In this document: positions 8,275 to 16,767 of the stretch, piece by piece
How positions within the stretch are numbered: the first letter of the stretch is position 1
Layout of the letters: every line of letters begins with the position of its first letter
Assembly: GCA_030614005.1 (NCBI GenBank)
Contig: JAUWKS010000013.1
Coordinates: 1 to 38,336 of the forward strand
From: Candidatus Heimdallarchaeota archaeon
Lineage (GTDB): Archaea; Asgardarchaeota; Heimdallarchaeia; JABLTI01
Length of the DNA: 38,336 nt
Direction of reading: 5' to 3'
Made by a program: the position numbers and the translations under genes
The notes under the pieces: model-generated
Told to the model about the DNA's origin: nothing
Seen by the model: the letters and a program-made list of their open reading frames with translations, nothing else
The model's database searches: none

Positions 8275-8673
8275 TTATTCAATTCCTCTAAGATCTTGGT
8301 GTTGCAAGTATTTATTTTGAACACTTTTGCTTAAATCACCAATATTTGATGAAGATAAAACGCTTAACTGCGCTTTTACGCCGATTCGTTCACCGCTTGC
8401 TATTTGCATTCCAGACCTGCTTGCAGTATCTGCACGTCTTCGATCAGTTCTTTGGATGATAATCCCTGAACCTTTGGCATATACTAATGTCCATTTGTTT
8501 TCGACTTTCTCATATAACAATACTGCATCAGAACCATTTTGACTAGCATATTTTTCTAATTTATCAGGTTCATTACTAAGATAGGTGAAATATTGTTCTG
8601 CAATGTCAGATTTTTCGATTTCTTTGAATTCGTCTTTATCTCTTGTATAGATAAAACAGTGTTTATTACTCAA
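8275..8673 (-). CDS. Small soluble protein, function unknown
   Basis: I do not recognise this 132-residue protein. It reads as an N-terminal alpha/beta half (HCFIYTRDKDEFKEI, then SDAVLLYEKVENKWTLVYAKG) and a C-terminal half rich in Arg and Ser (QRTDRRRADTASRSGMQIAS) ending in a helix. The only sensible start is TTG at 8673, since the first internal Met lies late in the frame, and a GGAG lies some 15 bases upstream. Confidence that it is expressed is moderate. The plus-strand frames across the same DNA are shorter and less protein-like. It may share a promoter region with nothing else, as the gap of 196 bases on its 5' side leads to another minus-strand gene. Confidence 0.55.
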   Translation of the reverse strand: MSNKHCFIYTRDKDEFKEIEKSDIAEQYFTYLSNEPDKLEKYASQNGSDAVLLYEKVENKWTLVYAKGSGIIIQRTDRRRADTASRSGMQIASGERIGVKAQLSVLSSSNIGDLSKSVQNKYLQHQDLRGIE

Positions 8674-8869
8674 GTGTAATCAGACTCCAAGTTGTTAAAT
8701 TTTTAAGACTTTTTCAAGTTGATTTTTAATGTTGTATTTTGAATGATTTTCTAATAAAACCATTAACGAAATACTATTTCGAAAATGTCCTTTTTAACAT
8801 ATTGCTTTCGGTAAATTCGAACAACAAGAAATCTGCGGATGTTTTTGCTAGAAAAAAAGCGCATCAAAT

Positions 8870-9214
8870 TCAAACTTCTCTTTCATGTTCGAAACTAGTA
8901 ATTCTGTTTCTACTTGCATCATAACGAACTTTTTTGAAAGGCATATGTTTTTGCAAGTGGTTTTTGAGGCAACTGTTCTGACGATGAAAGTATTCTTTGT
9001 GCTCTTCACAATAGAATAGAATTTCTTGATCTAAGAAAGGCTTCCCACAACAAGCACAGATTTTATCTTGAATTTCAATATAGCATTTAAAATGAATAGT
9101 TAGATTTTCGGTAATGTGCACTAAATCATCTTTATGTATCTTTTGATTACACATTGAACAAACCATTTCCTGATTGTCTTGTTCAAATGTTAGTTCTGTG
9201 TTTTCATTATACAC
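8870..9214 (-). CDS. Cys-rich zinc-finger protein
   Basis: This 114-residue protein has Cys/His pairs spaced like a double treble-clef or LIM/RING-type zinc domain: CSMCNQK at the start, then HFKCYIE, CACCGKPF, YCEEHKEYFH and a final CLKNHLQKH. At least two zinc ions could be bound. The last 20 residues are basic and may be flexible. The start is GTG at 9214, backed by a GGTGA ribosome binding site six bases upstream (9221-9225); the overlapping ATG is out of frame. Small zinc-finger proteins of this sort are common in Asgard genomes, but the partner cannot be deduced. It precedes the small unknown gene on the same strand with a gap of 196 bases. Confidence 0.7.
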   Translation of the reverse strand: MYNENTELTFEQDNQEMVCSMCNQKIHKDDLVHITENLTIHFKCYIEIQDKICACCGKPFLDQEILFYCEEHKEYFHRQNSCLKNHLQKHMPFKKVRYDASRNRITSFEHEREV

Positions 9215-9519
9215 ATTCGTTCACCTGCTGCTCTTTCATCTAATGTTAGACTGTTTACGCGCACCTGTTGTGTGATAAATTGTTCATTTTTATTAAAGAG
9301 AACTGGGTTGGGAGACGACCGAATATATTCGAAAATTCATTTCTATAATGGAGAAGCACTACCAAACTATTATATGTAAACAATTGTGTCAATAGTAAAT
9401 TATCAGACAATGTAGAGTTGATACTGAGTTCAGCTATATCATAGTCTTCGCAAAGATTTTTAAGCAAACATTTAACGCTTGAATATCAGAATAAAAAAAG
9501 TTTATTGGTGAAATAAGAA
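9215..9519. other. Intergenic region with a palindrome and the rps12 promoter
   Basis: These 305 bases lie between the divergent zinc-finger gene and rps12. I find no convincing gene: the one minus-strand frame of 70 codons lacks a ribosome binding site and protein-like composition. A 12-base perfect palindrome, CGAATATATTCG, lies at 9320-9331. A TATA-like TTTTTAAG near 9457-9464 is suitably placed for rps12 transcription, and GGTGA at 9507-9511 is the rps12 ribosome binding site. A small RNA cannot be excluded. Confidence 0.45.
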
Positions 9520-9963
9520 ATGCCAGGTAGTAAAAGTCCACGAGGCGAGTTCGCAGGCCGCCAAATCAAAAACAAAAGAAAGAAATTCCGTTGGAAGGAT
9601 ATTTACTACAAGAGAAAAATATTGGGTTTAGATAAGAAAACCGATCCTCTTGCTGCAGCTCCTCAAGCATCTGGAATTGTTGTAGAGAAATACGGTGTTG
9701 AATCTAAACAACCAAATTCAGCTCTTCGTAAATGTGTCCGAGTTCAATTAATTAAGAACGGTAAACAAATTGGTGCCTTTGTACCACTAGACGGTGGATT
9801 AACCCACATTGCTGAACATGATAGAGTAATCGTTGAAGGTATTGGTGGAGCAAAAGGTGGAGCAAAAGGAGACCTTCCAGGTATCAAATGGCGCGTTTCG
9901 AAAGTAAATGGCGTTTCGCTCGAAAGTTTAGTTTACGGTAAGAAAGAAAAACCTGTACGATAG
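9520..9963 (+). CDS. rps12: Small ribosomal subunit protein uS12
   Basis: uS12 lies at the decoding centre of the 30S subunit and helps set tRNA selection accuracy. The 147-residue protein is the archaeal/eukaryotic (S23) type. It has [20 protein letters not shown] at the N-terminus, the conserved [20 protein letters not shown] block at about 68-87, and [26 protein letters not shown] near the end. Length is normal. A GGTGA site lies eight bases before the ATG. The gene overlaps the ribosome binding site of rps7, so the two form an operon. RNA polymerase genes, which often precede it in archaea, are not upstream here. Confidence 0.97.
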   Translation: MPGSKSPRGEFAGRQIKNKRKKFRWKDIYYKRKILGLDKKTDPLAAAPQASGIVVEKYGVESKQPNSALRKCVRVQLIKNGKQIGAFVPLDGGLTHIAEHDRVIVEGIGGAKGGAKGDLPGIKWRVSKVNGVSLESLVYGKKEKPVR

Positions 9964-9973
9964 GTGAAATGAA

Positions 9974-10957
9974 ATGCCTAAAGATAAGAAAGACAAAAAG
10001 GTAGCTACTAAAGAAAAAGCAGATAAAAAAGATAAATCTGCAAAGAAGAAGGAAGCTTCCAAAAAAGAAGAGAAGAAAGCTCCAAAGAAAGAGAAAGCAG
10101 CTGCAGAATCAAAGAAAGATAAGAAGAAGACAAAGGAAGCCTCAAAGAAAGAAGAAAAGAAGGCTCCAAAGAAAGAGAAAGCAGCAGCTAAGGTCGCACC
10201 AAAAGAAACTTCTCCTAAAAAAGAAGAGAAGAAACCAGCAGCGGCTAAAAAAGAGGAAGCTAAACCAGCAGTAGCAGATAAAGAAGTTAAACCAAAAGCT
10301 GCCAAAACAGAAGAAAAACTAAAGACAACTCCAAAGAAACAACCTGAAGACAAAAAGGTTGAGGAAGAAAAGGAAGAGGAATTACCTAATTATGATCATA
10401 TCAAACTTTTCAACAAATGGAGTTATACTGATATAGAAATTATCGATCCCGGTCTTAAAGCATATATTAGTCTTCGACAAGTTATTATCCCTCACACAGG
10501 TGGCAGATACGCACATCGAAGATTTAAGAAAGCTGAAATGCCAATTGTTGAACGCCTTGTCAACAAATTAATGAAAACTAAGAGAGGCACTGGTAAGAAA
10601 ATAAGAATGATTAAAGCTGTTAGAATTGCTTTTGAAATAATCAATTTACAAACAGGAAAGAATCCTATTCAAGTTCTTATTGATGCAATTCAAAAAACAT
10701 CTCCAAGAGAAGAAGTTACTAGAATAACTTATGGTGGAATGGCTCAATTACAATCAGTCGATGTTGCACCTATGAGAAGAAGTGATATTTCTTTAAAAAA
10801 CATTGTTGAAGGTGTATACAAGAAATCATTCAATAACATTCTTTCTTCTGAAGAAATCCTTGCAAAAGAATTAATCGATGCTTCTGAAAACAAAACATCA
10901 AGCTTCGCAGTTAGTAAAATGCAAGAAATTGAGCGTGTCGCTCTAAGTGCTAGATAA
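9974..10957 (+). CDS. rps7: Small ribosomal subunit protein uS7 with long charged N-terminal extension
   Basis: The C-terminal 190 residues (from about 138) are archaeal uS7, which nucleates the 30S head. They include GGRYAHRRFKKAEMPIVERLVNKLMK, KNPIQVLIDAI and the conserved terminal helix. Before it lie 136 residues almost entirely of Lys, Ala, Glu, Asp and Pro. These contain an 18-residue direct repeat (EASKKEEKKAPKKEKAAA) at residues 27-44 and 55-72, a 28-residue period. Usual archaeal uS7 has only a short N-terminal tail. The extension resembles histone H1-like tails and is probably disordered and RNA- or DNA-binding. The GGTGA site at 9963-9967 overlaps the rps12 stop codon, supporting the ATG at 9974 and hence the extension. 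EF-2 does not follow. Confidence 0.95.
   Translation: MPKDKKDKKVATKEKADKKDKSAKKKEASKKEEKKAPKKEKAAAESKKDKKKTKEASKKEEKKAPKKEKAAAKVAPKETSPKKEEKKPAAAKKEEAKPAVADKEVKPKAAKTEEKLKTTPKKQPEDKKVEEEKEEELPNYDHIKLFNKWSYTDIEIIDPGLKAYISLRQVIIPHTGGRYAHRRFKKAEMPIVERLVNKLMKTKRGTGKKIRMIKAVRIAFEIINLQTGKNPIQVLIDAIQKTSPREEVTRITYGGMAQLQSVDVAPMRRSDISLKNIVEGVYKKSFNNILSSEEILAKELIDASENKTSSFAVSKMQEIERVALSAR
10052..10189 (+). repeat. Direct repeat inside the uS7 extension
   Basis: Two copies of a 54-base segment, 10052-10105 and 10136-10189, encode the same 18 residues (EASKKEEKKAPKKEKAAA). They differ mainly at third codon positions. The start-to-start distance is 84 bases. Synonymous drift suggests an old internal duplication kept under selection for its Lys/Ala/Glu composition. 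Confidence 0.85.
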
Positions 10958-10966
10958 ATAATTCAG

Positions 10967-11010
10967 AAAGGAAATCATCTGCCCAAAAAGGGCATCCTTT
11001 ATTCTTTTTT
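10967..11010 (+). terminator. Hairpin terminator after rps7
   Basis: After the rps7 stop the DNA can fold into a two-part stem. AAAGGA (10967-10972) pairs with TCCTTT (10995-11000), enclosing TGCCC (10980-10984) and GGGCA (10990-10994) around an AAAAA loop. A T-rich run (ATTCTTTTTT) follows. The layout is that of an intrinsic terminator. It also lies before the converging stop of the CPBP gene. Confidence 0.65.
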
Positions 11011-12269
11011 CATTTCAATTCAGTTACTTCTTCTTGTCCTAAATTGAGGATTTCATTTACCTTTTTGGATTCAATCCATTGATATTTGCGATTTTGGTTT
11101 ATAATGAGGAAAACTGAGAGAATCAAAAGACTGCATAAATAGGCGATTTCAATAAGTCCCTTTCCAAATGAGAAATAGGAAGTCACCAATTGAATTACTA
11201 ATGGAATTAAAACAATTAATCCAAAATAACCAAGAATGAGACTAAACCATTCCGGACGTAGATCGATTTTTGTTTTTTCTTGTTGTTTATATGGTTCTTG
11301 AGTTTTTGGTTTCTTTGTTTTCTTTAATATAATAAGAGTAGATCCCACAATGGTGCCAATTCCAGCTAAACCAATTATTACAAGATAAATAATGAAATAG
11401 ACATTGTAAAGATTGAAATAATCGAAAATTGCACTGAGTGAAATAATGAAATTCCAAGCAGCATGTAGAATTGTTACTAGAATCACTTTTTCTGTCAGAA
11501 AATAGATTGTGCCAAGAATTAAACCAATTAAAAAAGTGAAAATAAAATGAATAACAAAATAATAGAAGGAATAGGTAAGATCTACCGATGAATGCGCAAA
11601 AGCAAAGATTATACTTGAGAAAGTGATTGCAGCGTATTTATTCATACCTTGTTTTAAAGTTTGAATCATAGACCATCGATAAAAAATCTCTTCAGCTATT
11701 GGGGCACCAATTGAAACCAAAATGATTGCGAAAATAATCACTCCAAGGTTCCCCGAATTGAAAAAATCATACGGAGTTTCTACAGAAAAATCAGGAAAGA
11801 ATTTGTTTTCAATTAGCGAAATTATTGTTTGTAAACCGGCAACAATGAAAAATATTAGTGCAAAACCATAGCCCAGGATTTTTAGATCTTTCTTCGAAAT
11901 TTTAAAACCTATTTTAGAAGGGATGAATTTTGTTTTTCTATTCATTCCAAAAATAATAAAACCGATGATTACTGTTGCGATCAAATTAACAATTAAAAGA
12001 GCATAAATAACATTTGTAGAATTTTGGTCATAGTAACCATTAGCATCTACTTCTATAATTTGAAACGTCGAAAAAATCATCAATAAAATTACTCCAAAAA
12101 GTGAACCAATAACTTGAAATGATGAGTAATAAAAAACTGAAAACCATAGCCCAAAATTCGCGAAGAATTTTTTCTCATCGATCTTTTCTTTTTGATCATC
12201 AATAGAATTAGTATCTATTTGTAACTCACCTGTTTCTTCTATCATTGGTTTAGACTCTTCTGGTAACAT
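11010..12269 (-). CDS. CPBP-family intramembrane metalloprotease (CAAX protease-like)
   Basis: This 419-residue membrane protein has the glutamate-type CPBP motifs: EEIFYRW with E193, E194 and R198, then FAHSS with H226, and HAAWNFI with H269 and N273. The Rce1-type enzymes of this family cleave prenylated proteins in eukaryotes; archaeal members have mostly unknown targets. The first 35 residues are acidic and cytosolic-looking. About eight hydrophobic segments follow, two of them after the catalytic region (around 340-395). A Lys-rich loop lies between the catalytic core and those last segments. The ATG is at 12269 with a GAGATGATT-like site upstream. It is divergent from the winged-helix gene and converges with rps7. 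Confidence 0.85.
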   Translation of the reverse strand: MLPEESKPMIEETGELQIDTNSIDDQKEKIDEKKFFANFGLWFSVFYYSSFQVIGSLFGVILLMIFSTFQIIEVDANGYYDQNSTNVIYALLIVNLIATVIIGFIIFGMNRKTKFIPSKIGFKISKKDLKILGYGFALIFFIVAGLQTIISLIENKFFPDFSVETPYDFFNSGNLGVIIFAIILVSIGAPIAEEIFYRWSMIQTLKQGMNKYAAITFSSIIFAFAHSSVDLTYSFYYFVIHFIFTFLIGLILGTIYFLTEKVILVTILHAAWNFIISLSAIFDYFNLYNVYFIIYLVIIGLAGIGTIVGSTLIILKKTKKPKTQEPYKQQEKTKIDLRPEWFSLILGYFGLIVLIPLVIQLVTSYFSFGKGLIEIAYLCSLLILSVFLIINQNRKYQWIESKKVNEILNLGQEEVTELK

Positions 12270-12378
12270 ATTTAATCATCTCAATGGTCTAATTTTATTG
12301 ATGAGGATAATAGTTATTTATAAAATTATAATACAGTAATAATATAGCTAGATAATTCTTGTGGAGATTTGTAAAACA

Positions 12379-12675
12379 ATGAGCTACGATATTCTATCTT
12401 CGATTCTTGGAAACAACGTGCCAGTTAAACTCGTGGAATTTTTCATAGTGAATAATGAGGGGATGTTTCAATTGACAGATATAGCTAAAATGATCGGCAT
12501 ATCTCACTCAAGAGTTCATGATTTGATTGACAATTTGGTGAAATATCGCATTGTATTTGAAACAAGGCAAAGTAGAACTCGGTTATTTGAATTAAATAAA
12601 AATAATCCTGTTGTAAAACAGCTCCAAGAATTATATAGAATAACAAGAGCATATAAACTTGCAAGTGAATATTAA
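12379..12675 (+). CDS. Small winged-helix/HTH protein
   Basis: This 98-residue protein is a single winged helix. A first helix (SSILGNNVPVKLVEFFIVN) is followed by the HTH proper, LTDIAKMIGISHSRVHDLIDNLVKYRIV, and a wing with RQSRTRLFELNKNNPV. The family is the MarR/ArsR-like archaeal regulator group. I place the start at the ATG at 12379, since GTGGAGAT at 12361-12368 then serves as its ribosome binding site; a GTG start at 12361 would add six residues. TATA-like A/T runs lie at 12316-12345. The gene is divergent from the CPBP protease and just upstream of a TPR gene, either of which could be its target. Confidence 0.75.
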   Translation: MSYDILSSILGNNVPVKLVEFFIVNNEGMFQLTDIAKMIGISHSRVHDLIDNLVKYRIVFETRQSRTRLFELNKNNPVVKQLQELYRITRAYKLASEY

Positions 12676-12724
12676 ATAATAACGATTTAGAGCCACTAAT
12701 TGCAAAGTAAGGAAGGTAGGAACG

Positions 12725-13468
12725 ATGGTTGAAGAAAACAGAAAAAAAAGAGCTTTTTTGCTTGATATGATAACAGATGCTCAATCATTTATTTATCAAG
12801 GGAAAAAAATTGAAGCACTCCAATGTTTTGACAAAATATTGGAGAAGTTTCCGGAAGAAATACCAGCGATATATGGAAAAGGAATGGTTTATTTTGAATT
12901 TGGTGAAATAGAACAAGCAATAGGTCAATTTGATATTGTTCTTGAGATGGATCCCAATGAAATAGATTCGTTATATGCCAAAGGAGCAATTTTGAGTAAT
13001 CTTGGAAAAAACCAAGAAGCACTTACACTTCTTGAAAAAACCATTGAGTTGGATCCAAAATTACATATTGCGTGGTTAGCTAAAGGGTATATTTTTCTAA
13101 ATGAGGAAAAGTATGACGAAGCGATTATCAGTTTTTCAAAAGTAGAAGAATTAGGACAAAAAGAATCAGTGTATACTGGAAAGGGGCATGCTCTTAGAAA
13201 AATGGACAAATTTGAAGAAGCAGAAACAAACTATAAACTTGCACTTGGTATTGATCCCTATGATGCCGAAGCTTTATTCGGTCTTGGAGCAATTGAATAT
13301 AGAAACAACAAATTGAAACAAGCACTTGATTATCTTTACAGAAGTGTTGTGCAAGATGAAGAAATCGTAGAAGCTTGGGAAATTTTAGTAGAAGTTTATA
13401 GGTTGCTGAAAAAACCTGAGAAAGAAAAAATTGCTCGAGATAAATTGAAAGCACTAAAAGAAAAATAA
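12725..13468 (+). CDS. TPR-repeat protein
   Basis: Nearly the whole 247-residue protein is tetratricopeptide repeats, about six in a row. They show the usual Ala/Gly and Tyr/Leu spacing, for example IPAIYGKGMVYFEFGEIEQA, IDSLYAKGAILSNLGKNQEA and AEALFGLGAIEYRNNKLKQA. Such a superhelix binds peptides or helices of partner proteins. No enzyme domain, signal peptide or membrane segment is present, so it should be a cytosolic adaptor. A GGAAGG site lies about eight bases before the ATG. It follows the small winged-helix gene by 49 bases and may share its transcript. Confidence 0.8.
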   Translation: MVEENRKKRAFLLDMITDAQSFIYQGKKIEALQCFDKILEKFPEEIPAIYGKGMVYFEFGEIEQAIGQFDIVLEMDPNEIDSLYAKGAILSNLGKNQEALTLLEKTIELDPKLHIAWLAKGYIFLNEEKYDEAIISFSKVEELGQKESVYTGKGHALRKMDKFEEAETNYKLALGIDPYDAEALFGLGAIEYRNNKLKQALDYLYRSVVQDEEIVEAWEILVEVYRLLKKPEKEKIARDKLKALKEK

Positions 13469-13582
13469 ACAATCTTTGAGCTTACTGTACAAATTACTTC
13501 TATTTTCAGCGAACACAAAAAACTTATCTTTCACTATATCTAAAATTAGTTGGAATCAAATTTCCAAGGAAAATAGATAATA

Positions 13583-14272
13583 ATGTTTGTAGTAAAAATT
13601 GGTGGTTCAATACTATTTGATAAAGATTATCAATTAAAACAAAAATTACTTTCAAATTATGCAAAAACAATTCGTAATATCTTTAGTGAATCCAAGAAAA
13701 AATGTGCTATCGTAGTTGGTGGCGGAAAACTTGCTAGAAAATATATTGCTGCAACTCGTGCTTTGGGCGCAACTGAAGCCTATAATGATATTATGGGTAT
13801 AGAAGCAGCCAAATTGAACGCAAGATTGCTTATTGGAGCTTTAGGTGATATGGCTTATCCAGAACCTCCTAATAGTTCCCAAGAGTTTCATGCACTATTT
13901 AATGTAACAGATAAAATCATCGTTTGTGGTGGATTTCAACCTGGACAATCAACAAACGCTGTTGCAGCAACAATTGCTGAAATAGTATCTGCTGAGAAAC
14001 TATTGAATCTCACAGATGTAGATGGTGTATATACTGCAGATCCTGATAAAGATCCCAATGCAAAGTTGTTGAAAGAATTAGCAATAAATGATCTTATATC
14101 ATTAATAGCAAAACAGACAACAAAAGCAGGTCAATATCCACTGTTCGATAATACTGCAGTCCAAATTGTTCAAAGATCTAAAATCGTTTTGCAATTTATT
14201 AACGGGACCGATCCAGAAAACTTAACGAAAGCAATAGCAGGAAAATCAATTGGAACACTAATAACTCATTAA
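13583..14272 (+). CDS. pyrH: UMP kinase (archaeal type)
   Basis: UMP kinase makes UDP from UMP with ATP, the step after de novo pyrimidine synthesis. The 229-residue protein has the amino-acid-kinase fold motifs: KIGGSILFD at 5-13, VVGGGKLARKYI near 44-55, and NLTDVDGVYTADPDKDPNAKL near 141-161. The length and the compact N-terminus match the archaeal form rather than the longer bacterial PyrH. It is consistent with pyrD and pyrK elsewhere in the window, though not linked to them. AAGGA lies about 13 bases before the ATG, and a 114-base gap upstream leaves room for its own promoter. Confidence 0.92.
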   Translation: MFVVKIGGSILFDKDYQLKQKLLSNYAKTIRNIFSESKKKCAIVVGGGKLARKYIAATRALGATEAYNDIMGIEAAKLNARLLIGALGDMAYPEPPNSSQEFHALFNVTDKIIVCGGFQPGQSTNAVAATIAEIVSAEKLLNLTDVDGVYTADPDKDPNAKLLKELAINDLISLIAKQTTKAGQYPLFDNTAVQIVQRSKIVLQFINGTDPENLTKAIAGKSIGTLITH

Positions 14273-14355
14273 TTTGAAAGTAAATTATCAATCATAAAGA
14301 TAACAATTATTTATTTTCTTTTTCCTTGGTTATTTGGAAAAAGGATGTAAAAGTA

Positions 14356-15996
14356 ATGAATGTTGTAAAAAAAGAGGAAGAAGAACAAGGTGAATCTTCA
14401 GTTGTTGAAGAGGAAAAGAAATCCAAAAAACAAAAACCTCCAAAAAAGGACACTGTGAAAAAAGAAAAAGTGAAAAAGGAACCCAAAGCTACTCAAGAAA
14501 TAGCTGCAGAAGAAATTATTGAAGAAGAGCAAGATGAAGATACTGACGAAGAGGTATCAACAAAATTTGATAAAGATGAATATATCTATCAAAAATTGGT
14601 TAAGAGACGAAATCATGTTTATTCTTGCATAGCAAATGTATTAAAGAATTACAACAGAAAAAAAGTTTTAGATGCTTTCATTCCTGAGAGAGAAAAATTA
14701 GCTATGAGCCTTGCAACCATTCTAATGACAAAGGATGGATTATCTGCTGGTGATTTCAGTAATTTATCAACTTACAGCTCAGAAGGTAAACAGGATAACT
14801 TAACAACAAATGAAATAATAGCTCTATCAGCAATTAATTTTCTTATAAATCAAGTTCATTCCCTAACTAAAGAAGGAGAAGGGGAAATGGAATTTTCAAA
14901 AGAAGCAAAAAAACATTTGAAGGAACTAGCAATTGATTGGGCAAAATTACGTGATCAAGCATTTATGTTCTCAAATGGTATGATAAAATTGGAATACGAA
15001 TTGCATGATGAACTTCATTTTGTCAAAACGGAATTATATCAAGAAACCGAATTGAAATTGAAAAGTATTGGTATTTCGCAAGATACAGGAGCAACTACGA
15101 AGCTTCGTGAATTGCGGGATCAAAGACGAAAAATATCTGATAGAACCATTCAAGAATTAAATGATATGGTAAGATCTTGGCACAGTGAAATTGCTTATTT
15201 AAGAAGAATTACCGAATTCTATGCTTCAATGAGGCAATTAAATGATGAAGAAGTTGAGGCATTATCCATTCTGTTTGAGAATTTTGGCAGTTTGATGGGC
15301 TTATCTAACTTAAAAAACCCATTTAAAGATTTGAAGATGTCTGTGATAGATGATTTACGCAGCAGAAACGCGAAACTCGATCCTTTAGAAGAAATGCGAT
15401 TTTTGCTCTACGAAACAATAATGAAATTTCAATTAGGTAATGAAAATGTTCCATATTTCCTTTGCAGAAAAATAACCAAAAATGACGAACATTATTTACA
15501 AATACCAATTATTTCTTTACTGCTATTTTCACGATTCTGTAACTCTTATAGTGAAACAACTAGAAGCAAAAAAGCACACGACCTAGAATTAATAGCTTCT
15601 GAAATTGCAACATTATCTGGTTGGGAAATTGTAGATCAAAATGTGGAAATTCTAAGCGAAGGAGACACTGTAACAGAAATTGATATTATTATTAAACGGA
15701 AAAAAACAGTCATCGTAATTGAAGTTAAAGACTTAGCATTATGGCGTGGTTGGTACTTTGACCGAGAGAGTTTAATCAAAAGATATGAAATTTTCACTAT
15801 AGCAGCAAAGAAATTAAGGGAACGACGACTTTTACTAAAACTCCCAACTGCTAAATTGCTAATTGTAACAGCACTAAACGAGCGTTGGAAAAATGCAGAT
15901 CATATACCAATCGTTCCTTTAAAATCACTACACAAATACTTGAAAAAATTAAAAAGATTAGAAAAAAAGCGCTCAAGTAAACCTAAGAGAAGATAA
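14356..15996 (+). CDS. PD-(D/E)XK nuclease-like protein with coiled, charged N-terminus
   Basis: This 546-residue protein has three parts. The first 75 residues are a Lys/Glu-rich disordered tail. A helical region at about 80-400 has long amphipathic helices (KLRELRDQRRKISDRTIQEL and others). The C-terminal part, from about 410, resembles a PD-(D/E)XK restriction-like fold: HDLELIASEIATLSGWEIV as first helix and strand, then TEIDIII with D443 and VIVIEVKD with E456 and K458. These fit the catalytic D...ExK pattern. It is probably a nuclease or a nuclease-derived DNA-binding protein, but no restriction-modification partner is near. I start it at the ATG at 14356, preceded by AAGGATG, not at the TTG 30 bases upstream. 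Confidence 0.7.
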   Translation: MNVVKKEEEEQGESSVVEEEKKSKKQKPPKKDTVKKEKVKKEPKATQEIAAEEIIEEEQDEDTDEEVSTKFDKDEYIYQKLVKRRNHVYSCIANVLKNYNRKKVLDAFIPEREKLAMSLATILMTKDGLSAGDFSNLSTYSSEGKQDNLTTNEIIALSAINFLINQVHSLTKEGEGEMEFSKEAKKHLKELAIDWAKLRDQAFMFSNGMIKLEYELHDELHFVKTELYQETELKLKSIGISQDTGATTKLRELRDQRRKISDRTIQELNDMVRSWHSEIAYLRRITEFYASMRQLNDEEVEALSILFENFGSLMGLSNLKNPFKDLKMSVIDDLRSRNAKLDPLEEMRFLLYETIMKFQLGNENVPYFLCRKITKNDEHYLQIPIISLLLFSRFCNSYSETTRSKKAHDLELIASEIATLSGWEIVDQNVEILSEGDTVTEIDIIIKRKKTVIVIEVKDLALWRGWYFDRESLIKRYEIFTIAAKKLRERRLLLKLPTAKLLIVTALNERWKNADHIPIVPLKSLHKYLKKLKRLEKKRSSKPKRR

Positions 15997-16002
15997 TTCT
16001 TC

Positions 16003-16767
16003 TCATTTTTCACTTTTTTGGCTTTCTGAATCGATTTCTATTGGAGCTACATCATTACTTTTATTGTCAATACTTTGCATGAAATCGAATCTTCGTAGTA
16101 AATCGAAATAAATTAATATTTCAACCATGCAGGCAACAAAGGCAATTGTACGCATAATTGGAAATGCCACTGTGTTAGATTCATAATCAACTTGCAGAAG
16201 GCTAAGAATATTTGAAATAGGATAAATTAACGCAAACACACCAAAAATGTAAGGGAAAAGACTACCACCATAACCAATATTTGCTTTGCTCTTTAATCGT
16301 CTTTGGAAGATATCAAAGACAATAAAAACGAAGATCAAAAGTAAGCTGGTAACTAATTCAAAGGTATAAAATATGTTGTTCATATAGATTATGTAATCTT
16401 CCATAGTACCATGTAATTCTATAGGACCCGGTATCAGTTGTGTAAATTTGAAGAAAATATATGCAGCTTTAATACAAACGTAAAAGTAAAGGGATATTGA
16501 AGCAAAAATTGCCAACTTGTTAATTTTAATATAGTATATACTTAACATCATCATTCCTGTTGCTAGTACACAAGTAAATGATGCGAAGAGAATATTAGTA
16601 ATAATATTTTCAATAAGGTTGAAGTTTGTAGTACTTTTTTCAACAAAGGTTGTGTTGTAAAGAATAAATCGAATTAATGCCCAAGTTGTGTCTATAACTA
16701 TTAAAGGGATAAGCAATTGAGTTCCGATTTTGGCAATTCTTTGAGCGTATTTGAAATTAATCCCCAT
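16003..16767 (-). CDS. Multi-pass membrane protein, unknown
   Basis: This 254-residue protein has about six to seven hydrophobic segments (near 17-37, 50-75, 82-107, 125-150, 165-188 and 195-222) and a charged cytosolic-looking C-terminal tail of about 30 residues. I recognise no enzyme or transporter motif. Its size and seven-helix style resemble the tandem pair at 27537-29166, but I cannot align clear shared motifs by eye. The ATG at 16767 has GGTGG upstream. It converges with the nuclease-like gene with only six bases between stops. Confidence 0.7.
   Translation of the reverse strand: MGINFKYAQRIAKIGTQLLIPLIVIDTTWALIRFILYNTTFVEKSTTNFNLIENIITNILFASFTCVLATGMMMLSIYYIKINKLAIFASISLYFYVCIKAAYIFFKFTQLIPGPIELHGTMEDYIIYMNNIFYTFELVTSLLLIFVFIVFDIFQRRLKSKANIGYGGSLFPYIFGVFALIYPISNILSLLQVDYESNTVAFPIMRTIAFVACMVEILIYFDLLRRFDFMQSIDNKSNDVAPIEIDSESQKSEK

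Noticed and set aside
8739..8924. Plus-strand frame of 61 codons
   Set aside because: No ribosome binding site; it overlaps the end of the zinc-finger gene and has no recognisable features.
9255..9467. Minus-strand frame of 70 codons before rps12
   Set aside because: No ribosome binding site, composition not protein-like, and it lies in the region needed for the rps12 promoter.
9928..10353. Minus-strand frame opposite the uS7 extension, rich in Ser, Phe and Ala
   Set aside because: It is the mirror of the Lys/Ala/Glu-rich uS7 tail and its low-complexity composition follows from that.
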